From assembly GCF_013395055.1 (NCBI RefSeq), contig NZ_CP058349.1, positions 1,734,001 to 1,798,000 of the forward strand: DNA of 64,000 nucleotides. The letters run 5' to 3'. This stretch comes from Pseudomonas sp. ABC1 (lineage in GTDB: Bacteria > Pseudomonadota > Gammaproteobacteria > Pseudomonadales > Pseudomonadaceae). Positions 1 through 7,909 of this stretch are shown one piece after another. The stretch's first letter is position 1; each line of letters starts with the position of its first letter. A program made the position numbers and the translations under genes. The notes beneath the pieces are model-generated. The model was not told the DNA's origin. It saw only the letters and a list, made by a program, of their open reading frames with translations, and ran no database searches.

Positions 1-2
1 AG

Positions 3-197
3 CGCCTGGAAGCCTTGCAGCGCATCCTCGATTGCCTGCCGACACGCTGCCGCGAAGTGTTCTGGCTGGCCCGCATCGAATGCTGCACCCAAGTGGAAAT
101 CGCCCGGCAACTGGGCATCAGCGTCAACATGGTCGAACGCCATATGATGCGCGCCCTGCTCGACCTGCGCGCCGCCCGCGAACTGCTGCAACCATGA
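3..197 (+). CDS. ECF sigma factor, FecI type (3' end only)
   Basis: The reading frame is open at the window edge, so only the last 64 codons are present. The visible part is sigma-70 region 4: a helix-turn-helix with 'QVEIARQLGISVNMVERHM', which recognises the -35 element. The stop codon overlaps the ATG of the next gene (ATGA), the usual translational coupling of iron-starvation ECF sigma and FecR anti-sigma genes. With the receptor gene downstream it forms a cell-surface signalling cassette (sigma, anti-sigma, receptor). Assignment to the FecI group rests on this context and on region 4; the substrate is unknown. Confidence 0.88.
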   Translation, partial: RLEALQRILDCLPTRCREVFWLARIECCTQVEIARQLGISVNMVERHMMRALLDLRAARELLQP

Positions 198-1120
198 GCG
201 CGGCCCGCGAACAGGCGGCACGCTGGTTCAGCCGGATGCAGAACAGCGATGCCGGCCATCCGCAACGCGCCGAATTCGAGGCCTGGCTGGCCGAGCGCCC
301 CGAACACCAGGCCGAATACCAGGCCTTCTGCGAACTCTGGGGCGACTTCTCCTCCATCCCGCGCAGCCAGGCCCTGGCCGATGCGCTGGAGCATCGCCGC
401 ACGCTGAAGCGGCGTCACGTCCTGCGCGGCGGCCTCGGGATGTTCCTGCTGCTGGGCATCGGAGGCTACGGCCTGCACCGCTACCGTCACAGCGCCTTCG
501 ACCTGCCTTTGCAGACCCGCATCGGTGAACACCTGCGCCACAGCCTGCGCGATGGCAGCGAGGTATTCCTCAACGCCGACACGCGCTTGCAGGTGATCTA
601 TGGCGAAACGCTGCGGCAGGTCCTGCTGCTGCGCGGGGAGGCCTCGTTCGAGGTGGCGAAGGATCGGCAGCGCCCCTTTGTCGTCGACGCCGGCCTGGCA
701 CGGGTGCGGGTGCTCGGTACGCATTTCGTCGTCAACCGCCTGCCGGACCGGCTGCGCATCAGTGTCGAGCATGGCCTGGTCGAAGTGGACGCTCATGGGC
801 AGCGCCTGCAACTGCAAGCCGGCCAGGTCGCGGAAGTCTCGGAGGACGGGCAGCTACAACGCCTGTCACTCACCGCCAGCAATGCCTTCGCCTACCAGTA
901 TGGACGGCTGATCTTCGAACAAGCCGACCTCGCGGAAATCGCCGCCACCCTGTCGCGCCACCGCCCCCAACCGGTACATGCCCTGCCCGGCGGGCCGAGG
1001 ATCGATGCCGTGGTGCAACTGGACGATATCGACAGCTTCCTGCGCGCCCTGCCGCGTATCGCCGCCGTGCAGGTGGACAGGCGCCATAACCGCGTAGTGC
1101 TCGCCCCGCGCCATCCGTAG
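194..1120 (+). CDS. FecR-family anti-sigma factor / transmembrane signal transducer
   Basis: The 308-residue protein matches the usual FecR length. The N-terminal cytoplasmic part (about residues 1-75) carries the WF-x-R and 'FEAWLAERPEHQAEYQ' pattern of the FecR N-domain, which binds the sigma factor. One membrane segment (about 79-95) follows a basic 'LKRRH' stretch. The periplasmic FecR domain shows 'GEHLRHSLRDGSEVFLNADT' and 'RGEASFEVAKD'. The chosen ATG overlaps the sigma-factor stop; longer in-frame extension upstream would run through the sigma gene. It should relay ligand occupancy of the receptor encoded downstream to the sigma factor. The ligand is not deducible. Confidence 0.92.
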   Translation: MSAAREQAARWFSRMQNSDAGHPQRAEFEAWLAERPEHQAEYQAFCELWGDFSSIPRSQALADALEHRRTLKRRHVLRGGLGMFLLLGIGGYGLHRYRHSAFDLPLQTRIGEHLRHSLRDGSEVFLNADTRLQVIYGETLRQVLLLRGEASFEVAKDRQRPFVVDAGLARVRVLGTHFVVNRLPDRLRISVEHGLVEVDAHGQRLQLQAGQVAEVSEDGQLQRLSLTASNAFAYQYGRLIFEQADLAEIAATLSRHRPQPVHALPGGPRIDAVVQLDDIDSFLRALPRIAAVQVDRRHNRVVLAPRHP

Positions 1121-1130
1121 ACATTGGGTA

Positions 1131-1160
1131 GCCTGGGTCGAGCGTTAGCGACACCCAGGG
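1131..1160. repeat. Short intergenic palindrome
   Basis: An imperfect hairpin (CCTGGGT at 1132-1138 pairing with ACCCAGG at 1153-1159 around an AGCGTTAGCGA core) follows the FecR stop. It resembles the 'GGGT...AGCG...ACCC' intergenic repeats common in Pseudomonas and may also act as a weak terminator. No T-tract follows. Confidence 0.5.
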
Positions 1161-1235
1161 CACGCAACCGATGGGTATCGGTCCACACTCGACCATTCTT
1201 ATTTGCTCAATTCCAAGGGCGATGGCGGCGGTACG

Positions 1236-1254
1236 TAAAAATAATTCTCATCCC
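1236..1254. promoter_or_regulatory. Possible Fur box upstream of the receptor gene
   Basis: The AT-rich stretch contains ATAATTCTCAT (1241-1251), which fits the right half of Pseudomonas Fur boxes; the left half is poorer. It sits about 75 bp before the receptor start, where iron repression would be expected. The call is by eye and tentative. Confidence 0.4.
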
Positions 1255-1323
1255 ATATCAGGGAAACGCCAGCCCTCTCCGTCAGTGAAGCATCTGCCAT
1301 CACCCAACAAGGGAACCTTGCCT

Positions 1324-3777
1324 ATGCTCACCCCCATCCCCCTGCGCCGCCTGGCGCTCGTCATCCCACTGGCGGCCAGCGGTGCCACCCAGGCCGCTCC
1401 GCTCGTACTGGATATTCCAGCGCAACCGCTGGCCAGCGCCCTGCGCCAGTTGGGCGAGGCCTCGGGCCTGACCATCGCAGTGGACTCCGCCCTGGTGCAG
1501 GGCCGCCCTGCGCCAGCCGTGCGCGGCAAGCTGGAGGCGAGCGATGCGCTGGCGCGCTTGTTGGCGGGTAGTGGGCTTTCTTACCAGCGGACGGGGAATA
1601 CACTGCTGATCGGCACAGTAGATCAAGAAGCGCTGGAACTGGAGGCCACCAGCGTGACCGGCACGACTCTATCGTCGGCAGGTATAAGTACGGAGGGCAC
1701 CGGCTCTTACGCCGCTAAAGGCGCCAGCATTCTCAAGGGCGCTCAATCGCTCAAGGAAATTCCGCAATCGGTCTCAGTGATTACTAATCAGCAGATTACA
1801 GACCAGCGGCTGACTAGCCTCAGCCAGGTAATGGAGCAGGCACCTGGAATTTATAGCTACTCCGATGGCGTGACAGTTGGGGCTGTAAACGGGAACTCAA
1901 ACTACTTTTCCCGTGGCTATATGATTACGAGCTACATGCTGGATGGAATCCCAACCAGCACGTTGAGCGAAGGAGCATCTACAAACGGAAGCGGCGTCAC
2001 AACTGGCCCTACGGGAAGCTCTGCAATCTATGAACGTGTAGAAATATTGAGGGGCGCTGCTGGACTACTTCTGGGCAATGGCAGCCCGGGGGGAACCGTC
2101 AACCTAGTGCGCAAACGCCCCACCACCGACTTCCGACACACTTACACGCTAAGCACGGGCTCTTGGGATAATTACCGGGGTGAAGTAGACGTTTCCGGCG
2201 CCTTGGCTGACTCAGGAGAGGTTCGCGGCCGTCTGGTCGCAGCTTATGAAGACCGTGATCGCTTCTGGGGTATTACCGAATCCCAATCGCCATTGCTCTA
2301 TGGCATCTTCGAATGGGATCTGGCTCCAAATACAAAAGCCACACTTGGAGCCAGATATGAGAAATACAAGGAAAACGCCACGAGAAGCAGCGTGTTCTGG
2401 CTTTCCGACTATGAGCCCAGCAGGTCACATCTCTACAACCCGGATTGGGGATATAGCAATTCAGAAGACAAGGAGCTCTTCCTAGAGCTCCAACATAACT
2501 TCAATGATCTCTGGCAGCTTAATTTTTCCGGAACACATCGTGAGATGGACAGTGAGACGGCGATGCCAAGAACCGTAAATTATGTGGAAGGCGGGCTTCT
2601 TGACGTATTCGGCAGCAAAGCCAAAATATCAGGCATCGACGTAAATATCCTTGGCTCGCTCGAAGCCTTCGGGCGCGAACATAAAATAGCTTTTGGGGCA
2701 AATGCCAGTAATGAAAAATGGGATTATGCCGGCTCAAGCCTTGCTTCCTATCGAGGAGATTTCAATTTCGATTATGACTGGACAAACTTCGACCCCAAGA
2801 GCAGTTGGCCAGAAACCGGGCAGATGCAGGACTTTATCCATGCGGTGCTGTCAGCCCCACGTAGCTATCGAGAATCAAACTCCCATGGACTCTATGGAAA
2901 GATGGACTTCAAGCTGACGGAAGACCTGACTGCCATTATCGGTGGACGCACCTCCTGGTACGACCATGAAGCCTATGAAAATGATGGAAACTACCTGCCC
3001 TCCAGCAGCGGCCATGTCGGTAATGAATTTTCACCTTATGCAGGCCTTATCTATGCGTTGACGCCAGAATGGTCGGCCTATGCCAGCTATGCCGATATTT
3101 TCAGGCCCCAGTGGGGCTATTACACCCGTAGCGGTAGCCTGATCACTCATGAAGAAGGCACCAACTACGAGCTGGGCATCAAGGGCGAACTCTACGGAGG
3201 TCAACTGAATACCGCTTTCGCCATCTATCAAGTAGATCTGGAAAATACCGCCCAAATCGAAGAGCCGCCCTATGACAATGTCTGCCCCGGCAACCCGCTT
3301 GGTGGCGAATGCTATGTCAATACTGGGCATAAGCGCACTCGTGGCTTCGATGCAGAGGTCAGCGGCGAACTACTGCCAAATTGGCAGGCCGCAGCAAGCT
3401 ATACCTACACTCACACAGAAATTATCAGAGCCGCGTCTGGTGAGGGGGGAGCCATTTCAATTGGTGAAGGATTCCAGACACCTAAACACCTGATGAAACT
3501 ATGGAGCAGTTACCGTCTGCAGGGCGCCTTATCCGGCCTTACACTTGGCGGGGGTGTCAACTCACGCAGCAAGGACATTCGAAACGGCGAAAAAATCCAG
3601 GGCGGATACAGCGTCTGGAATGCGTTTGCGCGATACGAAATCAACAGTAACTGGAGCGCCAGTCTCAATGTAAACAATGTCTTTGACAAAGTTTACTGGC
3701 CTTACGGCGTTGCCACATATAAATCCATATATGGTGAACCGCGCAGTTATATGCTGACCGTGCAGGCAAAATACTGA
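1324..3777 (+). CDS. TonB-dependent ferric-siderophore receptor with N-terminal signalling domain
   Basis: The mature outer-membrane protein imports an iron-siderophore and signals through FecR. Start ATG 1324 gives a plausible signal peptide (about 24 residues ending ATQA) and 817 residues. Residues about 25-100 form the STN signalling domain ('FDIPAQPL'-like 'LDIPAQPLASALRQLGEA'). The plug follows, with 'KEIPQSVSVITNQQI', 'RGYMITSYMLDGIP' and 'GSPGGTVNLVRKRP'. The rest is a 22-strand barrel ending in an aromatic residue (AKY). It looks like the FpvA/FoxA/FhuE type, but the siderophore cannot be named. From about 1620 onward the coding DNA is clearly AT-richer, with many A/T third positions, unlike the STN part and the neighbouring genes, which suggests exchange of the ligand-binding part. 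Confidence 0.93.
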   Translation: MLTPIPLRRLALVIPLAASGATQAAPLVLDIPAQPLASALRQLGEASGLTIAVDSALVQGRPAPAVRGKLEASDALARLLAGSGLSYQRTGNTLLIGTVDQEALELEATSVTGTTLSSAGISTEGTGSYAAKGASILKGAQSLKEIPQSVSVITNQQITDQRLTSLSQVMEQAPGIYSYSDGVTVGAVNGNSNYFSRGYMITSYMLDGIPTSTLSEGASTNGSGVTTGPTGSSAIYERVEILRGAAGLLLGNGSPGGTVNLVRKRPTTDFRHTYTLSTGSWDNYRGEVDVSGALADSGEVRGRLVAAYEDRDRFWGITESQSPLLYGIFEWDLAPNTKATLGARYEKYKENATRSSVFWLSDYEPSRSHLYNPDWGYSNSEDKELFLELQHNFNDLWQLNFSGTHREMDSETAMPRTVNYVEGGLLDVFGSKAKISGIDVNILGSLEAFGREHKIAFGANASNEKWDYAGSSLASYRGDFNFDYDWTNFDPKSSWPETGQMQDFIHAVLSAPRSYRESNSHGLYGKMDFKLTEDLTAIIGGRTSWYDHEAYENDGNYLPSSSGHVGNEFSPYAGLIYALTPEWSAYASYADIFRPQWGYYTRSGSLITHEEGTNYELGIKGELYGGQLNTAFAIYQVDLENTAQIEEPPYDNVCPGNPLGGECYVNTGHKRTRGFDAEVSGELLPNWQAAASYTYTHTEIIRAASGEGGAISIGEGFQTPKHLMKLWSSYRLQGALSGLTLGGGVNSRSKDIRNGEKIQGGYSVWNAFARYEINSNWSASLNVNNVFDKVYWPYGVATYKSIYGEPRSYMLTVQAKY

Positions 3778-3916
3778 ATCAGTCCAACATGAATTATTTC
3801 GAAGCCATCCACCGCTCCCGCAAAGAATAACGGAACCATGACAACCATAAGATCCGCCGGCGAGAGTACGTGATGACTTCCGTCTGCGCATGGTCTGAAT
3901 ACACACATTAAAAGCA

Positions 3917-3944
3917 AAAAGCCCACTCCAGAGAGTGGGCTTTT
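3917..3944. terminator. Rho-independent terminator (bidirectional)
   Basis: A GCCCACTC/GAGTGGGC stem with a CAGA loop is flanked by an A-run on the left and TTTTCTTTT on the right. It can terminate the receptor transcript rightward, and leftward transcripts as well. Confidence 0.9.
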
Positions 3945-4218
3945 CTTTTACAGCGTCAGACCAGATCACGATCTCTGGCGTGTTCCCGGCAAGCGTGGCG
4001 AAAGTATCGTCGCCCACCTGCTCTCGAATAATGCGGGATGGCAGTGCCATCCCTTGCGTATCGCCGGTATTCCCTGCCTTCGATACGCTCAGGTCACGGT
4101 TTTGACCCTTGCTGCTTGCTGGCAGGCTCGTTGGCCTGCTCTTTGGTAGCCATTTGAATGGCTCTTATATCGCTCGTTGCTGTGTGTTGCTCTTGTAACC
4201 TGGCGCTATCTGCCAGTC

Positions 4219-4238
4219 GGTGCGCGCGGCGCACCCTA
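4219..4238. repeat. GGTGCGC-n-GCGCACCCTA short repeat
   Basis: This palindrome recurs inverted at 11693-11712 (TAGGGTGCGCC...GCGCACC), and a related GGTGCGCAC...GCGCAC occurs near 9394. It belongs to the 'GTAGGGTGCGC' class of short intergenic repeats. Here it sits just past the ferritin stop codon. Confidence 0.6.
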
Positions 4239-4247
4239 GGATAATCG

Positions 4248-4721
4248 TCAGACGCCCTGGGCCTGGGATTGCAGGTAGTTCTGCAGGCCGATGCGGTCGA
4301 TCAGCCCCAGTTGCTTCTCCAGCCAGTAGGCGTGGTCTTCTTCGGTATCCTGCAATTGCAGCTTGAGGATATCGCGAGTCTGGTAGTCACCCAGTTGCTC
4401 CGCCAGGGCGATGCCCTTGGCCAGCGCGGCGCGCACCTTGTACTCCAGCGCCAGGTCGCTGCGCAGCATGGAGGGAACGTCGTTGCCCGGGTTGATCGGC
4501 TCCGGGCTCATGTCCGGTGTGCCTTCGAGGAACAGGATGCGCTGCAACAGGGCATCGGCGTGCTGGGTTTCCTCTTCCATCTCGTGATCGAGACGGGTGA
4601 AGAGCTTGTCGAAGCCCCAGTCCTGGTACATGCGCGAATGCAGGAAATACTGGTCACGCGCGGCCAGTTCACCACGCAGGAGCTCTTTGAGGTAGTCGAT
4701 GACTTGTGCTTGCCCTTGCAT
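4248..4721 (-). CDS. ftnA: Bacterioferritin-like ferritin (FtnA/BfrA type) lacking the haem-ligand Met52
   Basis: This 157-residue iron-storage protein forms 24-mers and oxidises and stores Fe(II) in the cytoplasm. Start ATG 4721 gives the characteristic MQG...VIDYL N-terminus; upstream extension is AT-rich non-coding DNA. Ferroxidase residues are in place: E18, E51 and H54 in '[11 protein letters not shown]', then the late 'DTEEDH' motif. The protein looks like P. aeruginosa BfrA/FtnA rather than BfrB: position 52, Met in haem-binding bacterioferritins, is Thr here. It is therefore probably haem-free or relies on a partner for haem. The AT-rich upstream region and a 7-2-7 palindrome (4937-4952) suggest regulated expression. 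Confidence 0.9.
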   Translation of the reverse strand: MQGQAQVIDYLKELLRGELAARDQYFLHSRMYQDWGFDKLFTRLDHEMEEETQHADALLQRILFLEGTPDMSPEPINPGNDVPSMLRSDLALEYKVRAALAKGIALAEQLGDYQTRDILKLQLQDTEEDHAYWLEKQLGLIDRIGLQNYLQSQAQGV

Positions 4722-4936
4722 GTGAATCCCCTTGCAGCGGTGCCCTAATTGAATGGCGCCAAGGATCCACATCGACAACTTGCAAGTCAAGGAATAATCA
4801 ACTTTACGGCAATAAAATCGTCAATTATCGCAGTTGATGAAAGCCATTCTAAAATAGACTTTCATTACCGGCGATAACACTATTAATCCGCAACCGAGAA
4901 AGTTTCTCGTCGTTACATATATCGAACTTGAAAAAC

Positions 4937-4952
4937 GATAATAACTATTATC
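4937..4952. promoter_or_regulatory. Perfect inverted repeat GATAATA-N2-TATTATC
   Basis: A perfect 7-2-7 dyad lies in the AT-rich stretch about 215 bp upstream of the ferritin start and 65 bp past the RIO kinase stop. Half-sites resemble Fur half-boxes, but their spacing differs from the canonical 19-bp box. A regulator site is inferred; its protein is unknown. Confidence 0.4.
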
Positions 4953-4988
4953 CAACCGACGACCGAATACGACTCATCAGCACGGATC

Positions 4989-5011
4989 GCCAGCCTGCAA
5001 GGCAGGCTGGC
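4989..5011 (-). terminator. Hairpin after RIO kinase gene
   Basis: A stem of GCCAGCCTG with CAGGCTGGC and a 5-nt loop lies directly downstream of the RIO kinase stop. There is no clear U-tract on the minus-strand side, so termination may be weak or factor-assisted. Confidence 0.5.
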
Positions 5012-5016
5012 CTCCA

Positions 5017-5901
5017 TCAATGCATCCAGGGTGGCGTCACTTCCCGCTCGCCATCGTCGTCATCCTTGCGCGCCGCTTCCCGCCGTGCCTGCTCGGCCAG
5101 GGTCGCCTTGATCTCGCGCATCACGGCATCCAGGTCGGCCTGTTCCTCATCCTCGGCGAACTCTCCGGTCAGTTGGCTCTGTGGTGTGAGCTTTCCTTCC
5201 TCGTAGAGCGCCCACATTTCCTTGGCATAACGGGTGTACTTCAACTCCGGCGCGAACTGGCCGAAATAAGCGGCCATGTTGCCGACGTCCCGTTCCAGCA
5301 TGTCGAACGCATGGTTATTGCCCGCGGCATCCACGGCCTGCGGCAGGTCGATGATGACCGGGCCTTCCGGGTCGAGCAGCACGTTGAACTCGGACAAGTC
5401 GCCATGCACCAGGCCGGCGCAGAGCATCTTGACGATCTCGCCGATCATGAAGGCATGGAATTCCCGTGCGTCATCCGGGTGCAGGTCGACATCATTGAGG
5501 CGCGGCGCCGCATCGCCATCGTCTCCGGCGATCATTTCCATCAACAGCACGCCATCGAGGAAGTCGTAAGGCTTGGGCACGCGCACCCCGGCATCGGCCA
5601 GGCGGAACAGCGCCGCCACTTCGGCGTTCTGCCAGGAGTCCTCCTGCTCCTTGCGACCGTGCTTGGACCCCTTCGCCATCGCCCGTGCATCACGGCTGTT
5701 ACGAACCTTGCGGCCCTCCTGGTACTTCACTGCCTGGCGAAAACTACGTTTATTGGCCTCCTTGTAGACCTTGGCGCAACGCAACTCATCGCCACACCGG
5801 ACCACATACACCGCTGCTTCCTTACCACTCATCAGTGGACGCAGCACTTCATCGATCAGACCGTCCTCGATCAGAGGCTCCAGACGTTTCGGCGTTTTCA
5901 T
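5017..5901 (-). CDS. RIO1-family serine/threonine protein kinase
   Basis: The 294-residue protein has the RIO kinase core. There is an ATP-binding Lys in 'CAKVYK' (K44), the RIO-typical long insert with 'RDARAMAKGSKHGRKEQ', a catalytic loop 'LVHGDLSEFNVLL' (D168) and metal-binding Asp in 'IIDLPQAVD' (D185). The C-terminal tail is acidic then basic and looks disordered. Bacterial RIO kinases are soluble; their substrates are mostly unknown and none is suggested here. It is divergent from the TatD-type gene, with about 120 bp between them that must hold both promoters. Confidence 0.93.
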   Translation of the reverse strand: MKTPKRLEPLIEDGLIDEVLRPLMSGKEAAVYVVRCGDELRCAKVYKEANKRSFRQAVKYQEGRKVRNSRDARAMAKGSKHGRKEQEDSWQNAEVAALFRLADAGVRVPKPYDFLDGVLLMEMIAGDDGDAAPRLNDVDLHPDDAREFHAFMIGEIVKMLCAGLVHGDLSEFNVLLDPEGPVIIDLPQAVDAAGNNHAFDMLERDVGNMAAYFGQFAPELKYTRYAKEMWALYEEGKLTPQSQLTGEFAEDEEQADLDAVMREIKATLAEQARREAARKDDDDGEREVTPPWMH

Positions 5902-6019
5902 CGGCAGTTCGCAATTCCTTCCCGTTCGCTGACACGGCTCAGGTTACGGCAATCCCTTGTCCGCTTCCATGCCAGGCCGCGATGAAATAACGTGCGGATG
6001 TGAACTGGAGAGCCCGTGC

Positions 6020-6802
6020 ATGCGCCTGATCGACACACACACCCACCTCGACTTCGAAGGCTTCGATCATGACCGCGACGCAGTCCTGGCACACAGTCTG
6101 GACGTGGGCGTCGAGCGCCTGCTGCTGATGGGCGTCCATGCGGACAACTGGCCAGTGCTCTGGGAAATGGCTTGCGACCATCCGGCGCTCTACGCCAGCT
6201 TTGGCCTGCATCCGCTGTTCCTGGCACGTCACCGCCCCGAGCATCTGGCCGCGCTCGCTGACTGGCTGGAGCGCCTGCACGGGCACGACAAGCTGTGCGC
6301 CATCGGCGAAATAGGCCTGGACTACTACCTGCCGGACCTCGATCCGCAGCACCAGCAGCAACTGCTGGAAGCCCAGCTACAGCTGGCTCATCGTTTCGAA
6401 CTGCCGGTGCTGCTGCATGTGCGACGCGCCCACGCGGCGATGATCGCCACACTCAAGCGCCAGCGCCTGCCGCGCGCCGGCATCGTGCATGCCTTCAGCG
6501 GCAGTTGGGAGGAAGCCCGCGAATACCTGCGCCTGGGTTTTCGCCTGGGCCTCGGTGGTGCCGGCACCTGGCCGCAGGCACAACGCATGCACCGGGTGCT
6601 GCGACAATTGCCGCTGGAAGCCATCGTGCTGGAGACCGATGCCCCGGACATCCCGCCGGTTGGCCGTGCCGGGCAACGCAACAGCCCCGAGTACCTGCCG
6701 GACATCTGCCGGGCGCTGGCAGAGATCAAGGGTGTCACGCCCGAGGCACTGGCCGAGGCCAGCTATCGCAACAGTTGCGCGGTGTTCGGCTGGGCGCTGT
6801 AA
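6020..6802 (+). CDS. TatD-family metal-dependent hydrolase
   Basis: The protein has 260 residues, the normal family length. The metal ligands of the amidohydrolase TIM barrel are visible: 'DTHTHLD' at the N-terminus, the Glu of 'AIGEIGLDYY', His of 'PVLLHVRRAH', His of 'IVHAFSGS' and Asp of 'LETDAPDIPP'. Start ATG 6020 is chosen because the family motif begins within six residues; the frame is open further upstream but codes nothing recognisable. Family members are 3'-5' exonucleases or D-aminoacyl-tRNA deacylase-like; which applies here cannot be told. It converges on the amide operon with only 24 bp between stop codons. Confidence 0.92.
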   Translation: MRLIDTHTHLDFEGFDHDRDAVLAHSLDVGVERLLLMGVHADNWPVLWEMACDHPALYASFGLHPLFLARHRPEHLAALADWLERLHGHDKLCAIGEIGLDYYLPDLDPQHQQQLLEAQLQLAHRFELPVLLHVRRAHAAMIATLKRQRLPRAGIVHAFSGSWEEAREYLRLGFRLGLGGAGTWPQAQRMHRVLRQLPLEAIVLETDAPDIPPVGRAGQRNSPEYLPDICRALAEIKGVTPEALAEASYRNSCAVFGWAL

Positions 6803-6826
6803 CAGGCTCAGGTTTCCGACCGCCGC

Positions 6827-7819
6827 CTATTCGACGACCAGCCGCCCCTCGCGTACACGGCCCCGCCAGTGCGTCTGCGCCGGGTGCGCCAGCAAGCCCT
6901 CGGCCAACACCGGCTCCAGTCGCGTACGCAGCCGCCGCACCAGGTCGCGGGCGCCGAAGCGGCTGTCGTGGGCGCCACACAGCAAGCGCCGCGCCGCTTC
7001 GTCCAGTTGCAGGGCGCGCCCTTGCTTCGCCAGGCGTTGGTTGAGCTTGTCCAGTTCGATGTCCAGCAACGCCTCCAGGCGAGTGTCATCCAGCGCCTGG
7101 AAGGCCAGGATACGGTCGATACGGTTGAGAAACTCCGGCTCGAAATGCCGATGCAGCGCCCGTCGCATGATGGTTCGTCGCGCGCCGGGCCAGATGCGCC
7201 CCCAGCCGCTGTTCCACGCCTGCAGGGCGCCGATGTTGCTGGTCATGAAGATCAGGCTGTTACGGAAATCGATGCTGCGATTACCCGCCGTCAGCGTCAG
7301 CCGACCGCTGTCGAGGACGTTGAGCAGGCTGCGCACCACTTCGCGGCTGGCCTTTTCCAGTTCGTCGAACAGCACGATACCGGGGCGACTGAAGCTGCCC
7401 TGGATCGCCTCGATATCGAACAGCGTGGCGCCCTCCTTGCTGCCGACATAGCCGGGCGGCGCGCCAGTCAGGGCGGCGGCGTAGTGCTCCTGGGCCAGGG
7501 TGTTCATGTCGATACGGCAGAAGGCGTCGGCACGGCCATGAATGGCCTGCGCCAGCAACCGCACGATCTCGGTCTTGCCGACCCCGGTCGGCCCCATGAA
7601 CAGGTTGACCGCCAGCGGGCGCTCGCCATCGCCGATGCCTGCCTTGACCACGCGCAGCATGGCGGCCATTTCATCGAGCACCGCGTCCTGGCCGACGATG
7701 CGCGAGCGCAACAAGGCCATCGCCTGCTCCGGGTCGAAGGTGAAGCGCGACGGCAACGTCCCGGCGGCGCGGGCCAGTTGCTCGCGGTTGTGTTCGATCA
7801 CTTGGTTGGCGAAAGGCAT
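6827..7819 (-). CDS. amiB: AmiB-like single-domain AAA+ ATPase (ClpB/ClpA D2 type)
   Basis: The 330-residue protein has one AAA+ module of the Clp class: Walker A 'GPTGVGKTE', pore/substrate loop 'GAPPGYVGSKEG', Walker B 'IVLFDELEKAS', sensor 1 'IFMTSNIG' and an arginine-finger region 'EFLNRIDRI'. The C-terminal D2-small domain follows. It lacks the N-domain and first AAA module of ClpB. In P. aeruginosa the gene right after amiE is amiB, a ClpB-like ATPase of unclear role in the amidase operon. Position and type here match, so the symbol is given on that basis. It may help fold or load the amidase or transporter; this is inference. It is the last gene of the leftward amide cluster, with an AAGGAG-type ribosome site. 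Confidence 0.82.
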   Translation of the reverse strand: MPFANQVIEHNREQLARAAGTLPSRFTFDPEQAMALLRSRIVGQDAVLDEMAAMLRVVKAGIGDGERPLAVNLFMGPTGVGKTEIVRLLAQAIHGRADAFCRIDMNTLAQEHYAAALTGAPPGYVGSKEGATLFDIEAIQGSFSRPGIVLFDELEKASREVVRSLLNVLDSGRLTLTAGNRSIDFRNSLIFMTSNIGALQAWNSGWGRIWPGARRTIMRRALHRHFEPEFLNRIDRILAFQALDDTRLEALLDIELDKLNQRLAKQGRALQLDEAARRLLCGAHDSRFGARDLVRRLRTRLEPVLAEGLLAHPAQTHWRGRVREGRLVVE

Positions 7820-7860
7820 GGAGCACTCCTTCCTGGGGCAATCGCATGACGGCTCTTGCT

Positions 7861-7896
7861 CCCTCTCCCGCTTGCAGGAGAAGACTGGGGAGAGGG
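7861..7896. repeat. REP-type palindrome between amiE and amiB
   Basis: CCCTCTCCCGC...GGGGAGAGGG is a degenerate member of the CCCTCTCCC(CA)GCCCTCTCCCGC-GCGGGAGAGGG family that recurs at 10831-10980, 21537-21575, 46964-47002, 49484-49523 and 49938-50032. It may lower expression of amiB relative to amiE. Confidence 0.75.
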
Positions 7897-7909
7897 AAGA
7901 GAAAGCATC

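Larger units (their letters stand above)
3778..4247. other. Intergenic region after receptor gene; terminator, hairpins, no clear gene
   Basis: This 470-bp gap holds the terminator at 3917-3944, a perfect hairpin GGGATGGC-AGT-GCCATCCC at 4035-4053, inverted GCGTATCG/CGATACGC arms at about 4056-4090, and a GGTGCGC-type repeat at 4219-4238. A 19-codon frame on the minus strand (4094-4153) has only a weak ribosome site and no recognisable product. Nothing else could be supported. Confidence 0.6.

Noticed and set aside
1262..1282. ECF-type promoter (GGAAA ... CGT) before the receptor gene
   Set aside because: A GGAAA and a CGT are present, but the spacing is about 13 bp, shorter than FecI/PvdS-type promoters. 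Not supportable by eye.
3562..4050. Minus-strand frame of 162 codons overlapping the receptor 3' end
   Set aside because: It runs antisense through the barrel gene and across the terminator at 3917-3944. There is no recognisable domain and no ribosome site.
4094..4153. 19-codon minus-strand frame starting MATKEQ
   Set aside because: It is too short to support, with a weak ribosome site and no family match I can recall. Mentioned only because the surrounding 470 bp lack other genes.
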